DNA from: Larus michahellis
Lineage: Eukaryota; Chordata; Aves; Charadriiformes; Laridae
Assembly (NCBI RefSeq): GCF_964199755.1
Contig: NC_133907.1
Span: 3,663,001 to 3,727,000 of the forward strand
DNA length: 64,000 nt
Direction of reading: 5' to 3'
The notes under the pieces were generated by a model that worked only from the letters and a program-made list of their open reading frames with translations, had not been told where the DNA came from and made no database searches. This document shows, piece after piece, positions 48,601-62,100 of this stretch. Every line of letters begins with the position of its first letter. Position 1 is the stretch's first letter. The translations under genes and the position numbers were made by a program.

Positions 48601-51600
48601 GGAGCCAGGAGAGGGCTGTCCTCTCCATCGCTCCCAATGCAGGGGTGGCGCAGCAGAAGCCAACAGTTCTCTAATGGATCGTGGTAGGATCACGCTTACC
48701 CTGCCAGGAGCGGGTTCCTTTTGCTGTGCTTGGTGAAGGCTAATTGTAACATAATTAGCACATTGCCGTTACAGCACGCGACCGGAGACTCTCCCACCTC
48801 TGAAGCTTGAGGGTTCCTTCTCATGAGGGTCTAGAATTGGCCACTGCATGTTCCATGCAGTGGCTGGCGTGGCCCTGGCCCAGGTTAAGGTCTCCAGACC
48901 GTGCTGGGGAGCGGCGAGTGCAGCTCTGCAGCCTCTTCCTCCTGGGAGGCTTTTGTGGAGCGGGAGCAGCAGGTGCATCTCGCAGACCCCCAGAGGAGGG
49001 ACTGGGAAGTCCCCATGTCCCCGTCAGTGGTCTGCAACACCTGACTTTGATCTTAAAGACCACGCTGAAGAGCCGCACCCTCGGGGTGAGCAGTGGGAAT
49101 GAAACTCATCTGGCTGGCTTTAAAATCTCACACCTGAGCGCTGGCATGGGAGCGGAAAGTTAAGGACTATTGAAAGTTTTTAATCGTTCTTCTAATAGCT
49201 GCTGAGGAACGGGGAAGTGAAGGTGACGCAGGTTCCATGTCTTGTTGCATAAGAGTGTTTCTTTTGTTGTTGTTCTTTGTTGTTTTGGGGTTTTTTTCCC
49301 TATAAAAACTTCCATTAGTTCATTACGAAGATAACTATTTGGTGGCATTTTCATTAAAGCTGCAGGTCCTGAAGCAATGCAGTTGTGGGAGAATTTCATT
49401 TTGCAGACTTTTGGGGTGGTTTTTGTTTTTTTTTTGTTTTTTTTTTTTCAGGCTAAAGTTCTGTTCTTTGTTGTTATGGAGAACCGCGACTGAGCTGTAA
49501 TGGTTTAAAACTTTAATTTGCTCTTTTGAAGCCAGCCAGATTATTTTGACTTATATTTAATTGCTTGGGGTTAGCAGTCCTTTTTTTCTGTGGAAAGAAG
49601 CAATATGTATTGCTCTGACATCCAAATTTATTTTCTGGAGCAAAATGAAGGACTCTCAATGACGTGAGAGCTGCAGCTTAGGTTTATAAGTGGCTAATGA
49701 GAAATTGCTGAATAACGTGCTCATTTTCTGCCACCAGAAGGTAATAAATCTTCCCAAACTTCTCGGTCTCTAAGAACGCTGCTCGTTATCAGCTTCCAAC
49801 ACAGAAACGAAGGAGTCTCCATGGTGCCCCACGCTTCCCTGCTGCACAGCAACCTCAAGGCTGGCTTTAATGGCCACGAACCCATTCCCCTGGCTGCTGT
49901 GGGGTGAGAGATCTCCACGCGAGGCTCTCCCGGTGTTGCTGATCTGCTATTTTAACTGTTTTTCTGCGGAGGTGTTTGCTGTGAGGTGGCCTCCGGCGTT
50001 TGTTGTGGCACTGACATCAACGAGTTAAGCAGCAAATAGCCCCAGGGGTGGATTGGGAGCTTTACAGCCGAATATAAACTTATTTTCTGAAAGCAGCAGG
50101 GAGAGCCTGGCTGGGAACATTGCTGAGCTCTGCCCAGCCCCGCTGGCGGGGCTCCAGCCCAGGGGAACACACCTTGCTGGGGACCTGCAGTTGTCCCTTC
50201 GGGAAATGGTCTCTGGCAAGAACAGCTCGCTGTCAGCTGGCGTGGGGCGGCCTTTCTTGCTCAGAGGAAACGCAGGCCCTGCAAAATCAGGGATTTTATT
50301 GTGTTGATGTTGGCTGTGAAGTCTCTCTTTTTTTTTTTTTTTTTTTTTTCTTTCTTTTGCGCTAAGCTGAATCGAAAAGAAGCGATGGCCGATTGCCAGC
50401 TGCAGACTGCTGGCATCGTCTGTGCCAGCTCGGAGCAGGAAAAATCTGAATCTCAGGCTGCAGCCAGGCTCTGCCGCCCTGCGCCGAGGATTCCTGCAGC
50501 TCCCTGCTTACCTGCGGGAAATGCGGAGCCTGGGCTGCTGTGAGGAGGGCAAAATTTAGGCAAAGGACTGAGGCAAAATTTGCAGTCGCTGACAAGGATG
50601 GCTGTGTGACAGCTCGTGGCGTCCTCTGTGCTCACTCCTGACCTGCTGCTGCAGAAAAGGAATGGTTTACAAACAGTTTTTCATCTTTTGACGACTTGTG
50701 CGTTGGTAATTTAAAACCAAACTCATCTAATTCCTTTTTCTCAGCCCTTCTTGGGAAAAAGAAGAAGAAAAACACTAAAAAAAAATAATTGGTGGGTGCT
50801 AAACCTTCCACTTGGCGTTGTAACGATGTTGGGAGGTGAAAACCAAGAGAACTGGCTGTACCCAGAAGTGCCTCTGTCTTTTCTGAACGCTTAATGAGTC
50901 AAACTGTTTACTAATCTAGAGAAACAGAGAAATTCGGCCACTCCGGATCCTCCGGAGAGGAGACCCAGGTGCAGCGGCTCTGCAGCGCTGTATGCATGCT
51001 CATCGTAGCCTTGGACTCCAAAGCCATGCTATGAATAGCAGCTTTCATCTGTAGATCTAGCTGATAACCAGTTAAGTCTAATTAATCCCTGCATGTATGG
51101 GGAGTGGGGAAGACATGTCTAGGGATATGTCAGCCCTGAAATGCTGTCACCTCCAGGATGGAGTCAACAGCAGCTCGCTTGGTGGTGGGGGAAAGGTGTT
51201 AAATCTGCGAAGGACGCTCCTGAGGTTACATCAGAAGCTGGTGCTGTGAGGATGGGGCACGGATGGCTTTGGTTTGACATCCCTTCTCTCCTGAAGTGAT
51301 GAGGTGCTCTTCCCCCTAAATGCAGCTGTAAAAATTCCCCAAGGTTGTGACATTCCAACCGCTGTGCTGGTGGGGAGCAGGAGTTCCTCCAGGCCGGGAT
51401 CCTTGCTCTGGTGTGGACCAATAGCAGATGCCAAGGAAAGAGGATGAGAAACGGTGAGTAACCTCCTGCTAACATATTCCTGCAGCTCCCAGCAATGAAG
51501 GCAGAAGTAAGCACCTGGATTACCATGTTTAATACCAAGCCTTGTCCCGCATGAATTTGCCTAATCCCTTTTTTTAATCCATTTACATTTTGAGGCTTAC

Positions 51601-52217
51601 TATCCAATGGTGATCAATTGCACAATTTTAATTTTATGCTGGTGAAGGGGAAAAAAATATTCCTATAGCTTGTCTCAAGCCTCCTGACTCATTTTATGGG
51701 CTTGGCCCCTGGTCCTTGTTGGGAGAACAACTACTCCATAGTCACCTTCTCCTTAACAGGTGTAATTTTGCAGTGGTCCTCTCTCCTCTCATGAGAAGTC
51801 TCAGACCATCTGGCCACCCGTCATCCCACGGGCAGCTTCCCAAGCACGGCTCCCCCATCCCCACCAGACCTGGACATCACCGGCTGCCATGCCAGCCCTC
51901 TGCTCCCTCCACCGACTACCCTCAGGGCCTGAGAAGGGGAGATAATCTGCTTTCAGTAGCTTCTCTTCCTTCTTTTTGTGGCTTCAGTAGAAACATTAAC
52001 GTCTAATTTAAAGGGTACATTTTACAAGGTTGTTTAAGCCTTTTTTTCCTCCTATGTTTTCCATGAAAGAAGCTGGCAAGAGCTGAAGTCCTTTACCTTG
52101 TTACTATAACAGCAAAATATTCACACTTGGGCTCTGAGCTTCACTTTAAATAGTCTCTCCTTTTCCTTTTTTTTTTCTTTTTCTTTTTTCTTTTTTTTTT
52201 TTTTCCCCTTCAGGAAG

Positions 52218-52763
52218 TGTCATGGCTTAACCCCAGCCAGCAACTAGGAACATGCAGCCGTTCACTCACTTCCCCCCACCCCGAGTAGGGTAGGGAGAAG
52301 AGGGAGGAAAACCCCAGAAAACTCAAACATGTGGGTTAAGATAAAGACAGTTTAGCAGAACAGTAACAAAAAATAAAATAATAATAATAATAATGGTAAA
52401 ACAATATACAAAAGAAATGGTGCACTACGACTGCTCTCACCACCCGATGATCGATTGCCCAGCCCGTCCCAAGCAGGGATTGTGGATTCCCACCCCTCCA
52501 GCCAGCTCCCGGGGGGAGCGGGATGCACTGCTATGGAATACCAGCTTACTGAGCATGGCGTCTGTGGTGGGGGTTGTTCCTTCGGCCAGCTTGTCCTGTC
52601 TCTGCTCCCTCTCAGCTTCTATGGGAAGCTGAAAAAGTCCTTGACTTAATATAAACATTACTTAGCAATAACTAAACCAATATCAACATCGTTCTCATAC
52701 TAAATCCAAAAGACAGCAGCTGCTAGGAAGAAAATTAACTCTATCCCTGCTGAAATGAGGAGG
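52218..52763 (-). mobile_element. Solo LTR of an avian endogenous retrovirus
   Basis: It starts TGTCATGGCTTAACCCCAGC. It contains AGATAAAGACAGTTTAGCAG, an AAT microsatellite (about 52375-52395) and GAAGCTGAAAAAGTCCTTGA, and finishes with AGGAAGAAAATTAACTCTAT near 52740. These are landmarks of a very common bird LTR family. The same five bases, GGAAG, stand on both sides (52213-52217 and 52764-52768), consistent with a target-site duplication. I see no internal viral genes, so it is a solo LTR left by recombination. The minus strand is my choice because ATTAAA-type poly(A) sequence of the family reads that way; here that site is altered. The right-hand terminal bases have drifted from the usual ending. 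Confidence 0.88.
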
Positions 52764-55700
52764 GGAAGACATTTGATATCCGATGAACAAAACGGCAGCA
52801 GTTTCTCCCTAGCTGAAGTGAAGAATACCAGGCCCAGAAAGAAAGCAAAGGGGGAAGCCCTGGTCTCTTGTGCTCCTCCACAGTGGGAGGACGTGGTCAT
52901 GGGACCGGCCAGAGCAGCAGGGGAGTCCTCTCAACCCACGATTATGGTGGTAATGAGGTGACATTAACCTTGGACCATTCTGCTTTTAGCTCTGCGTTAC
53001 CGTTTCTGCCGTCGGAAGCAGCCCTTGCCACGCGGCGCGTGCAGGAAAGCGGCTGCCTGCGGGTGCTGTGGTTTGGCAAACTCCAAAGGAGCCACGGGCT
53101 GGGAGAAAGGCCGGGCTGTGTGGTGGCTCTGCGGGTCGGGTGGCCTGCGGATGATGGATGAGAGCCGGGACTTCAGCTCAGAACCCCGTGCCCCGCTGTG
53201 TGCGGGCAAGGCGCGGGAGCCTGTGCTGGGGCAGTGATGGCACGGGCAGGTTTGGGGAGCTCTCCCCGGGGCACGCATCCCCGTTCCGAGTGAAGGATGC
53301 CGTAGGGACAAGCCCTTCCTGCCCTGGGAGCAGCTTCAAGGCCCTTTTGCTGGGACTGGCACAGACCCGCCAGCATCAGCGATGTTGGACTGGACTCCAG
53401 GAGACAGCCCGAGAGCTGCTGGCCACGAGCACAAGGAGAGTCTGTTTTCCTGCATTTATGGCATGGCGTAATAGGCAGGACACGGGAGAGAGGAGGCTCC
53501 AGGAGAGCCTGGATAGAAGCAGCCTTGTTGGTGCAGCCGGTCGCTGCTGCTCTCCACGCAGCCGGGTTGCAGCAGCTGTTTGACTTGGATGGGAGCATGA
53601 GACTGGGGTTCCTTCAGCCCCAGTAGCTTCACCTCTGCCACGGCCTCATCAGCGGGGAGCCAGCCGTGATGCTGGCCAGAGGAAGCCCAGTGTGTCTCCA
53701 GCTACAGCTGTGCCTCTACCCTGCGCCGCCTGCTCCTTCCTGCTCTGCCCCCGTCTCTGCATGGGCAGAAACACCTTCTCCCACCTTCTCTCCCTCTGCT
53801 CGGACTGCGCTTTATATTTGGCCGCCTGGAGACAGGCAAGCCTTCAGCCTCCCTGAACGCTTGCAGAGGAGCACCGACATCTCTCCTGGTGTCTGGTGCC
53901 CGTCTCATCCAGGTGGGCAGTGGTACCCTCTGCGGGAAGGTCCGTGATTGCATCTTGATCAACGGAAAGGATACAGACGTGGTGGAACAACTCACGCAAA
54001 TGGGTGAAAGCCTGGTGTAGGGCTCTGCTATGGGACAGAAAACCTAGAGGGTGTCATGAAGTCAACCAAGTTCGCAGCCATCCAAGCAGGGAGAAGGCAG
54101 CTGTCGGAGGGGGAGGTGACAGCACCTACGGCCCGCAGCAAAGTGATCCTGCAAACTGCACCCCGGGGAAGGAGCTGCACGGCCCGTACCCAGCCTTTGT
54201 AAAGGTGGGCACCTGCAGAACAGCACACGCAAGAGCTGGGTCTCTCCTGGGGCGGTAGGAAAATCCCTTCCTGACTCGGCAAAAATTAGCAGTTTGTCAG
54301 CGACTGGGTGTTACTGAGCTCTGCACCCCAGCCTGGACTCTGAAGAGCTCGCAAGGCATTTGTCTCACCCTCTGAAACGTTTCAGCGTTCACCTCTTAGG
54401 AATCCAGGAGCTCAGCTATCACCATCTAAAAATCTTACTTCTCAGGTGACAAAAGGAAAGTGTTTCAATGATTCGCTTTTGGGAGAGAGGTCACAAAGGG
54501 TGAGGAAGACACTGGAGGCACAGACAGCCCAGGGCCAGCTCGGCCAGGGGCAGGTGGGCTGTAAGAGCTGGTCCTCCTCCGTTCTCCTGCCTTCCTACAA
54601 CCGCAGGCGGTGTTTTAGGACACTGAGCTCGTTCAGGAGCACCAAGGCTGTGTGGTCCCACGTGCCGGCTCGCTGGGCAGGAGGCACACAGCTCTCCCTT
54701 TGATTTCCAACCTTGGCCCTGGCCGCTGCGGCTACGCTTCCCGAAACACCAACCTGAGCTTGTTTGGCTTAGCGATGTTATGGTGCGGGGGGAAGGTCAG
54801 CCTGGAAGGGTCTGCTTGGGCTGACAGGGATACGGGCTAACTAGCTCCTCACTGATGAACTGCTGCTGAAGATGATCTAACTAAAGACAGCGTTTAGTTT
54901 ACTGGTACTTTATGAGGCTGCAAATTGAAGCAGATTCTCCTTAGCTGATAGAATTTCCTCCCCTTCCCTCAACCTCATCTCCCCCACACTCTCTTTTGGT
55001 AGGTTTCCTCCCTCTTTTGTGTTTCGGAGGTCTGGTCCTTTATGCCAGCCAGTATTTTGCACTCCTACTTTAACTAATGGAAATATAATTGCACACGCAT
55101 CTGCTGGTAATGATGGATGGTAGTTAACCATCTCCACATCCCAGATCCTCCACCTATTTCTTTGCTGAGCACCATCTCTTTCAGGTCAGCTCTGGCCTGT
55201 AGAAAATATCCCGATAGTGGAAATGAGCGGTAGGAGCTGAGGCAGGTATCGGCGCCTGGAGGCAGGTTTTAAAGGCTGTCACCAGTAGCACCATACAAAC
55301 AGCTTGGCACCAGCGGAGTCCCAGACTCGTCGGTGCCAGCTCTTGCTAATTACAGCCTGTGCTTCTTTGTCCAACCTCTGTGACGGCAGCTGCAATGAAG
55401 AAGGGCTCAAGCTGCTCTGAGCCCACTTTTAGCAAGTGTTGGCCACGGCGTTGGATGCAGCCTGCTCTGGGGAGAGGTGGAAAGCCCTTAGGGAAGAGGC
55501 TGGGAGTGAGCCACATGGCTTGCACTGGGGAATGGCATGTCTTGAACCCTTCACAGGAAAGTTACAGCATAAGGAGGGACTTGCTTTGTCCATCTTACCA
55601 AACCACGCATCCGACAGCTTGTGTATGGCCGGACCCTGCTGGACTCATCTACGCAGAGTGTGCGGAAAGGATGCTGTCCCCAGCCTGCCACCTTCCCGGC

Positions 55701-55779
55701 TCTCAGCGGAAGCCTTGCTGGAGCCGAGCGGGTGAGAAACCAGCAGAGCCAGCATCGGATTGCAGCAGGCTCCTCCTCC

Positions 55780-56110
55780 AGAGAGGGAAGGAGAGGCGGC
55801 GAGCCGGAGCCAGCAACTCCAGGCTGCCTACCTGCACCTCGCCAGCCGGGCTGGGGACCGCGCTGGGGGCCAGCATCTTCCCAGCCCGCATCCCATGGGA
55901 TGTGCGGGGCCCCCGGTGCTCCCTGCTGCCCCGGGAGCATCTCCCCGCTGCCGCCCGCATCCAGCCCGGCATGGAGAGCCTGAGCAGCAGCCTGAAGAAG
56001 AAAGCCACGGAGCAGCACTACAGGGCAGAGGTGATGATCGCTGGAGAGCAGCTGAGGTAGGAGGGGATGGGGCCCTCCTCCTGGCTGTACCCGGGGGCTC
56101 TGGGCTCTAC
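55780..56110 (+). promoter_or_regulatory. GC-rich 5' region of the DEPTOR-like gene
   Basis: GC- and CpG-enriched sequence surrounds the start codon at 55971, as expected for a first exon. No TATA box is visible. The transcription start is not determined. Confidence 0.5.
55971..56056 (+). other. DEPTOR-like exon 1
   Basis: It has 86 coding bases from ATG to the CTGAG/GTAGGA donor. The ending AGEQLR is the conserved lead into the DEP domain. The same frame is open back to about 55359, so an earlier start cannot be excluded. Confidence 0.78.
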
Positions 56111-59100
56111 CCCGTCAGCAGGAGGCTCAAAGCTTTCTCCTTAGCAAGTGCTTTCCCCCCAGGTGCTGATGTCTCCCCTCCCCAGTATCTGCTGGTCCTT
56201 CCTTCACCCACCAAACCGGTGGTGAAGCAGGTCCTTTCCCGTGTTACCTTGTCCTGCTGCTCCTCTCTGGGCATCTCCTGCCCTCTGCCTCCGGGTGCCA
56301 GGGGCCTGGCAGGTGGCTTTAGACGGCAAAGGGATTTTTAAATCCCTTTGCATCCTCCTCTAAACCCAGAGCCTGATGTGATGGCACTGAGCAGCCTCCC
56401 CAGGGTCCCTGGTCCCTGGGGGCAGCACCGCCTCCGGTGGCATTGGGACTTTTGGGGGTGATTTGGGAGGTCATCCCATGGGTGCCATGCACCCGGATTG
56501 TTTCGCACAGCAACACGTAGGGTCTTCCCTCTCTTGAAAGTCACTTTTGGGAACTCCTGCTGGTTTGTCGTCCCAGTTCTTCGGCAACTTCTGAGATTTT
56601 TTTTTTTTTTCCTCATGAAGGCAGAAATACGTTCTCCTATGCAAGAAAACCTGTGTGCCTGAGAAAAGGTGTTCTTTGTGTGCCTGAGGTCAGGCTCCCT
56701 CCCCCCACACCCCCTCCCCCCCTTGCTTCTAAGCATGCAATATTTGTCTCTTGAGCAGAGTTTGCTTGTGTGTATCTGGAGCCGTTCTCTTTGTTTAGTT
56801 TTGAAATGTGGGTGGAAAATAGGAAATATACCCTTGAGTAATGTAAAGAGCCCAGAGCCCAAGTCTGCTAACATCAGATTCCTAAAATTAGCTCTGTGTC
56901 GCTATGTTGCCCATTCTCAGTGAGTCATGTTAGCTTTAGCTTTATTATTTGTACTGTATCAAGGACTGATAACTTCCAGCTAAGGGTTAGGGCCACATCT
57001 TGAAAACACAGGCAGTGGCCAAAGCGGCTGGATTTTAAATACGTAGTGATGGTTAGCCACATTGCCCGCCGATTGTCTTTCACTAATATTACCGTCCTAG
57101 CTCCAGAAATGAAATCTTTTCCTTAGGTAGTGACGGGCAGAGCTGCTGTTGGGGGGGGAGGCTGCGTTAACCTTTCTGCCTTTGCAGTGTTCGCAGCCCA
57201 CGTTGTGAGCGAGGCTTTGGAAAGGAGCTGAACGCTCTTATAGGCAAAAGCAGCTGACCCGAATGACTTGCCTTTCAATAACTCAAGGCAAGAGATGTAA
57301 AGTCATGACTTTTTCCATCCCGCGGGCAGGGCAGGCTTATTCATATTTATATTTCCAGTATTTTACTCATGTGGAGTGACTGAGGTTTAAAGTAGCCTGG
57401 GCCAAAGGAGGGGGAAAGGTGTTCGGAAAGAAAATACAATAATGGAGCCATGTGTTAAAGCTGTGATCAGTGCCCGAGCAAGGGGAATGATGTGTCTTCC
57501 TCACGCCTTTGGCAGGACAGGAGCGTGTCAGATCCTGGAGCGTTTGGCGATTGTGACTGCAAGGAGGAGAAGGGGATACAATAAATGTGTTTGTGAACAG
57601 AGCTCTTCTACTATAGTGTGTGCTACCTCTTATAAGAGAGGTAAAGGCATAGTACAAGTGTTGCACACTTCGGAAAACAAATAATACCAAGTCATTTTTT
57701 CATCCCAACATTTGTCTGTAATCTTCACTCCTTGTTGTCAGTGTGAACGTACCCTGAGCCTTTAAAAAGGATGCTGAAAGCCTGAAGGGAGAAAAGGTTT
57801 GTGCAGGGAGGGAATATCTTTCCATTAGTGCAACAGGGATAAAGTTGAATAGAAAACCCAAAATGTATGTAGTTTCTGGGGCACCCATTTTTTTATATTT
57901 TTTTTTTCTCCTGCACTCCCCCAGTGGCTGCAGTGCCTTGGAGTTTCCTGGTTAGGGAGCTCCCAAAATCTGAGAGTTTTCAGTCCAAGCCCATTGCAGC
58001 AGGTTGCAATCTTGAACTGCTTGTTCCTCTTCAGTTTGCTACCCCAGGGTGAACCTGATGCAGGTTGTCTCTGCTGGAAGGAGTGACAGGAGGGGTGGGA
58101 AGCACGTAGGAGTGGAGAGAGGAGGTGAGAGCTCTCCCCTCGGAGGCTGGCGTACGCTAAAGCCGGGATGCTGGGAGACACGTGCTGTTTTGCCAACGCT
58201 GCAGCGCAGGGAGCGACCCGATCTGCCTTTGGGCAGCCTTGACTGCTTTGTGCCCCCGACCTGCTCTTGAAAAGCTCGAGCTCTTTGCTGCGTGGAGAAG
58301 AGCGGGTGGATTTCATCCGGCACAACTGCTCTCCTCTTCGGCGGTGTTTTGTGGGCGATGGGTCTAAAGGCCACGGAAGGACCCCAGTGCTCACAGTGAT
58401 GGAGAGGTGGGTCCTTCTGCTGCTGGCTTGGCACAGAGCAGTCGCATCCTTCTGCTTTGGTCTGGGCAGGAGCCTGTTCCCAGTGCAGAAAGACCAGGAG
58501 GAGCTGCTGGCAGCACGGGGTGTAAAACCCGGGGAGGAGGGTGAAGAGATGGACACCAACCCGTGGCTGGGCTCCTCCTTCCCCTGCAGCTCCTCTGGCT
58601 GGAAGGAGACTTGAGGGATGCAGAGCACGCTGAGTGCTCGAGTCTCTCTCTTGTATTTTGGGGATCTTGCAGCCTGGCAGGTAAGGAGTTAGTGATACGA
58701 ATCTCCCCAGGGCCTGACCGTCCAATAAGTAGCGATGGGGAAACTGAGGCAGAGAGGCTGAATGACATCTCAGGCAATGGCAGATGGGGCAGAGACAAAT
58801 GTCCACATCGTTCTCCCCTGCTTTTCCCCAGGTAAGGAGTAAAGCAGCATGTAAAGGAGCCTTGTGCTCTGCCCTGACTCTGTGAACAGCAAATAATGCT
58901 GTTGTATCTACATGAAATCTCAAACATTTGTTTTTCCCCTGTTCTCTGCTTCCTGCCCTGCCTCCCCACTATTGTATTTAATCAAACAAACCTTTGCTCC
59001 ATCTTTACAGTTCTTTGGCTTCCCAGCAAGTTTGCAAATCCCTCCGAGTTTGCTTTGGCCGGAGGGATGAGTCTGTTCAGTGTCAGGATGCGCTTCCCAG

Positions 59101-62100
59101 CCAGAAATAGCTGCACAGGCGAGGGGTGAGGGAATGCGTCGTGGGGTTGGCTGGGAACAGCACAGATCCTAAAGGAATCAAGGGGAGAGCGGCCGCTGTG
59201 CTTTGGGCTGTCCGTCTGCCAGGGTCCCTTCGCTTCCACGGGGATGCTGCCTTCTAGTCCGTGGAAGGGGAAGAGGAGTTTTGGGTCTTGAGTCCCTCCC
59301 CACGAAAAAGATGAAGATAATAATTTCCGCCGCTGTTGTGGTCTTAGGTGTGAGAAGGTGGCTGTCTCAGGCTCCATCCTCACATCTGCTGTCACTCTTT
59401 TTGTTTCAGACATATAAACTTGCATGAAAGTCACACTACTGGGCGTTGTGTGCTCCTGGGTGGCATTCTGTAAAAGAAGCCCAATTAGTCATTTCTAATT
59501 GCAACAAATGGCTTATCTGCACAGAGATATCCTGGGACAGCTACTGCACTTTGAATTCACACCCTGCTGTAATCTGAGTTTCTCAAGTATAGACAAGCCC
59601 TTGTACAATCTCTTCTGGATATTCCTCATGGTCAAGTGAACCACCTGTTGTCTGATAGCTCTGTTAAGCTGCATTAATCACTCTGAAATGTGAAATATAC
59701 TCGCTAAATTTATGTCTTGGGCAGAAAAAGTGAGAGGAGAAGGAATAGAATCATGGAATGGTTAGAGTTGGAAGAGACCTTAAAGCCCACCCAGTGCCAC
59801 CCCCTGCCCTGGGCAGGGACACCTCCCACCAGCCCAGGCTGCTCCAAGCCCCGTCCAACCTGGCCTTGAACCCCTCCAGGGATGGGGCAGCCACAGCTTC
59901 TCTGGGCAACCTGGGCCAGGGGCTCACCGCCCTCACAGCAAAGAATTTCTTCACAATATCTCATCTAAATCTCCCCTCTTTCAGTTGCTGCTTTTTACTA
60001 AGCACTTACTTAGTTGCTTCTTTATTGAGGGTTGTGGGATTTTTGGTGTTGTTTTGTTTTGTTTGTTTGCTTTTTTTCTTTTTTCCTTTTCTATAAAGAT
60101 AGAAACGGAAAAGATCCTTTGGGTGACGCATCTCTCCAGGGCCATTAGTTTGTACGTAACTGCTGTGGGAATGTGAACCGGAGTTAATATCCTTGAAAGA
60201 TCCACCTTGGCATTTGAGATGCTCGAGGTCTGTTCCCGTGGGTAGGAGGTGATGGAGAATGTCCCAGGGAGACGTTCCCTCTCCCTGCAGGCACGTGTGA
60301 GTTCTTGGTGTGGAATAGCTATCGCTTTAGGGATTGCTCTGCCTGTGCAACTACGCTACAGCAGAAGTAGCAAGTTTTCCAATACAAGAAAGCCCTTTGC
60401 TTCAGAAATTCTCTGATCTGAAATTATGTGAAGTGTGAACACAGCAGCAGTCAAGAGAGGAGCTGCTGGGTGGCTCTCCAGCTGGGACACCCGCAACGCC
60501 GCTGGGAAAACGCTGGCCTGCCAGAGGAGCAGGGAAGTCCTGCTTGTAACAGCTGAAGCGACTTGAACTCTTGATTCCCTAGAGGGTTTGTGTTCCGGTT
60601 TTTCTCTTTTTTTTTTTTTTCCCCTTTTCTGTTTACACTGCTGTGGATCTCCCTTTCAACAAGGTTACGCAGGATGAATAATGAATGATGTCTTTGTGGT
60701 GACCTTGACAAAGAAACAATTTGGTTACCCAGCGCAGCCTGCCCAAAGCAAACGCGTGTGAAAGCAGCGCTCCGACTGCCGAGCGAGGAGTATTTCATAA
60801 GAGTCAATTCTCGTGTTCCAGCAAGCATTTTATCCCTGCGTTATTCTGCCTTTTTTTTTTTTTTTTTTTCCCTTTTGAGGAAGTAATCTGTACATGGGGT
60901 AGGTTTTGGCATCTAGAAAACTCATAATATTGCATTACACATCCTTCTTTGGAATATTTTTTTTTATCCAGGTGCGTGATTATAAACCGCTCATGGTTTC
61001 ACTGGCTTTGTTTTTGCAACATCCTACATGGACTGGTTGGTAGAGGGTGTCAGCGGAGCTGGTCGAAGATGCAGTTGCTGTTACGTCCTTCTGTGTCTGA
61101 AGGACAGGATTTGGCTCCTCTTAGTTGATGGGGAAACAGTAAACAAGAGGAAAGTGAAAAGCCCACAAGGACACTCGAGCTCTGCATCTTCCGCTGCCCT
61201 GGGTCTGCGGGCAAGGGGGCAAAATTATCACAAACTTAGAACAGCCCAAGAACGTCCATGGTGCTGCTCCAGAGGTGCTTAAATGCCACTTAATTCCTAC
61301 CCTCGCAATTGTTCCCAATACAATAGTTTCAGAATAAATTTTATTATTATTTTTTTTTTAATCCTAGGTTTTAGCAGTATTGTTTGCCGGAAAATCTTTT
61401 TTCCTTTTCTTTCCTTTCCCCGCGAGATTTGCGCGTTTTCTGCAGTATTCTGAAACAGGATAAAATAAGACCTAGAGGGTAAATAGTATTTTCCCAACCA
61501 GTTTCTATTCAGGCCTTGTGTGATTATGGTCTATGTGTTACTGGGGGTAAAAATATATGTGTGTGTGTGTGTGTATATATATAGTCTTTATGGACTCCTG
61601 CAAACCCTTGATAGCAATAAGAGTACTCTTGGTTAAACATTTCTTATCTCTACCAAACATGCCTCTAAAGTGGCGTCCCACTAGCTGCTTACTAAGGAAA
61701 GAAAGGATATTAAAAATGAGTGTTTGTCTTCTCCCATAGCAGAGGGATGTCGGGGTGGGGAGTCTCTCTGCAGCCGCCGCTCTCTGGGTCTGATTGCATT
61801 TTGACAGCGGGCCGTGAAATAAAGGGAAAAGCTACAAACTCTAAAAATAGCAGGCAGCTGTCTGTTGTAGGGTAGACCGTTCCGTGCGGGTAAAATCCCT
61901 ATGCGGAATGATTCCTGGTCACTTGTGGGAATGAATCTTCCAGGTAAAGAGAGTAAAATACTGAATATAGGCTTCAGTATTTGAGGGAGGCCAGCCAAAG
62001 GCAAGACCAGGAGCTGGTTCTGCATGAATCCTTGGGTTAGGTTTTTAGTTACCTGGAAGATCTGAAAATACATTGGGTTATTTTGACTCGTATTAGCCTG

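Larger units (their letters stand above)
44600..55350. other. Gene-poor interval between ARFGAP1 and the DEPTOR-like gene
   Basis: I recognise no coding exon on either strand. It contains a CR1 scrap (45564-45662), the solo LTR (52218-52763) and poly-T tracts near 49430, 50329 and 52168. From about 47.6 kb the base composition becomes more GC-rich and long chance open frames appear on both strands; none has a recognisable domain. Confidence 0.55.

Noticed and set aside
40376-55350. COL20A1, expected after ARFGAP1 from human gene order
   Set aside because: No collagen Gly-X-Y, fibronectin III or von Willebrand A exon is visible; it may lie to the right of the DEPTOR-like gene.
58039-58923. 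294-residue minus-strand open frame, the longest in the window, overlapped by a second of 267 residues
   Set aside because: GC-rich intronic DNA with stops rare by composition. The translation has no recognisable domain, and several frames are open over the same stretch, as expected by chance.
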